From contig NZ_CP134771.1 of assembly GCF_031880315.1 (NCBI RefSeq), forward strand, positions 3,746,501 through 3,810,500: a DNA stretch of 64,000 nt, given 5' to 3'. Every line of letters starts with the position of its first letter. Position 1 is the stretch's first letter. The notes under the pieces are model-generated. The model did not search any database and was not told where the DNA came from. It was given only the letters and a program-made list of their open reading frames with translations. The translations under genes were made by a program, and so were the position numbers. Source of the DNA: Pseudomonas baltica. GTDB lineage: Bacteria > Pseudomonadota > Gammaproteobacteria > Pseudomonadales > Pseudomonadaceae. Shown here in pieces: positions 63,483-64,000 of the stretch.

Positions 63483-64000
63483 TCAGATGGGCTTGGGCTC
63501 CGTTCGGGAGGCAGCTTCAAGATCCAGCAGTCCGCGCCCGTAGGCTTCACTGTTGGCGTATATGCCTGATCGATTAGCGCTATCGAGCAGCAGCTCGCGA
63601 ATTTCTTGCGGGCTCTTCTCTGGATAGCGGCTTTGCAGGGCTGCCAGCGCGCCCGCTACCAGGGCTGTGGCGGGTGAGGTCCCGGCGGTCTCGACAAACT
63701 TGCCGTCCTTGCCTGTGGTCATCAGCCCTTTGCCCTGGCCGGAGTCGCCTCCGGGCACCGCAATGCACCAGCGGTGGGCCACGCCACAGTAGTTGGATTT
63801 ACCGTTGATGGCAGTGCCGTCGTTGCTCAATGCAACCACAGCCAGCCAGCCTTTTTCCAGTTCGGGCAACGCTACGGGCAGGCCCGGCTCGGCCAAGGGT
63901 TCGCGCTTGAGCTCGTTACCGGTCGGGAATACCAGAACCGCACCTTGCTCGACCATCACGCGCGCCTGCGCCAAGGAGGCCTCCATGACCTGGTTGTAGC
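63483..64000 (-). CDS. S8 (subtilisin-like) serine peptidase, C-terminal part
   Basis: The frame is open from the right edge, so the N-terminus with catalytic Asp and His lies outside. Visible are the oxyanion region VLVFPTGNE, NGKSNYCGVAHRWCIAVPGGD, and the catalytic Ser loop ETAGTSPATALVAGALA, followed by YGRGLLDLEAA. The protein stops about 8 residues later without the beta-barrel typical of Pseudomonas S8 autotransporters. It may be a soluble peptidase or the remnant of an autotransporter. Confidence 0.85.
   Translation of the reverse strand, partial: YNQVMEASLAQARVMVEQGAVLVFPTGNELKREPLAEPGLPVALPELEKGWLAVVALSNDGTAINGKSNYCGVAHRWCIAVPGGDSGQGKGLMTTGKDGKFVETAGTSPATALVAGALAALQSRYPEKSPQEIRELLLDSANRSGIYANSEAYGRGLLDLEAASRTEPKPI

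Overview
The window is GC-rich chromosomal DNA from a fluorescent-type Pseudomonas. Gene order matches, block by block, what I know of the P. aeruginosa region hemX-hemY-dsb-algQ-FKBP-algP, ppk/ppx, trxA-rho-ubiD, zapA-6S-pepP-ubiH, gcvT-gcvH and argE-argA-amgRS-tex-gshA-rimK-hslO-pckA. Pseudomonas-type REP palindromes (cores like GCGGGCAAGCCTTGCTC) sit at several gene ends. There is no tRNA, rRNA, IS element, prophage or CRISPR array. Almost everything is core genome. The accessory parts are a LysE exporter/LysR/isochorismatase cluster, a five-gene amino-acid ABC cassette, an orphan GspE ATPase and an S8 peptidase cut by the right edge.

Layout. 1-5.5 kb: end of hemX, hemY, dsbB, rsd/algQ, an FKBP isomerase and the repeat-rich histone-like algP. 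5.5-10.5 kb: an ABC-F ATPase (YheS type), a LysE exporter that appears to start at ATT, a LysR regulator, an exported isochorismatase-like hydrolase and a DedA protein. 10.5-15 kb: ppk and ppx, convergent, with a candidate PhoB promoter in the long ppk leader. 14.9-18.7 kb: an amino-acid ABC transporter and a divergent GntR/FadR-type regulator with a perfect 15-bp operator-like palindrome between them. 18.8-25.4 kb: trxA, rho with a structured leader, a membrane O-acyltransferase with an SGNH domain, ubiD and a ferredoxin-type flavin reductase. 25.6-29.3 kb: ChaC-like, FliL-like, EVE, a 46-residue membrane protein, 5-formyl-THF cyclo-ligase, 6S RNA, zapA and a zapB-like gene. 29.4-37.9 kb: ygfB, pepP, ubiH, ubiI, a ferric-iron ABC pair and gcvT.

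37.9-44.5 kb: gcvH, a DUF2388 protein, NfeD and SPFH proteins, orphan GspE, an ACT-like protein with a divergent Lrp/AsnC regulator, and a CYTH/CHAD protein. 44.7-49.6 kb: argE, a candidate arginine leader peptide, argA and the amgS/amgR (envZ/ompR) pair. 49.8-60 kb: tex, a thioesterase, gshA, rimK, rimB, hslR, a PAP2 phosphatase, hslO and pckA. 60-64 kb: two membrane-anchored proteins of unknown function, a RecQ-family helicase without HRDC and the S8 peptidase.

Recurring themes are envelope stress and redox (dsbB, hslO, hslR, trxA, gshA, ChaC, amgRS, NfeD/SPFH), ubiquinone synthesis (ubiD, ubiH, ubiI), polyphosphate, arginine and glycine metabolism, and global control (rsd, rho, 6S RNA). 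No wholly new multi-gene system stands out. The most interesting signals are regulatory: the short leader ORF ending in tandem CGA Arg codons before argA, the PhoB-like promoter before ppk, the nested palindrome between amgR and amgS, the 12-bp direct repeats at the Lrp-type gene, and the probable ATT start codon of the LysE exporter.
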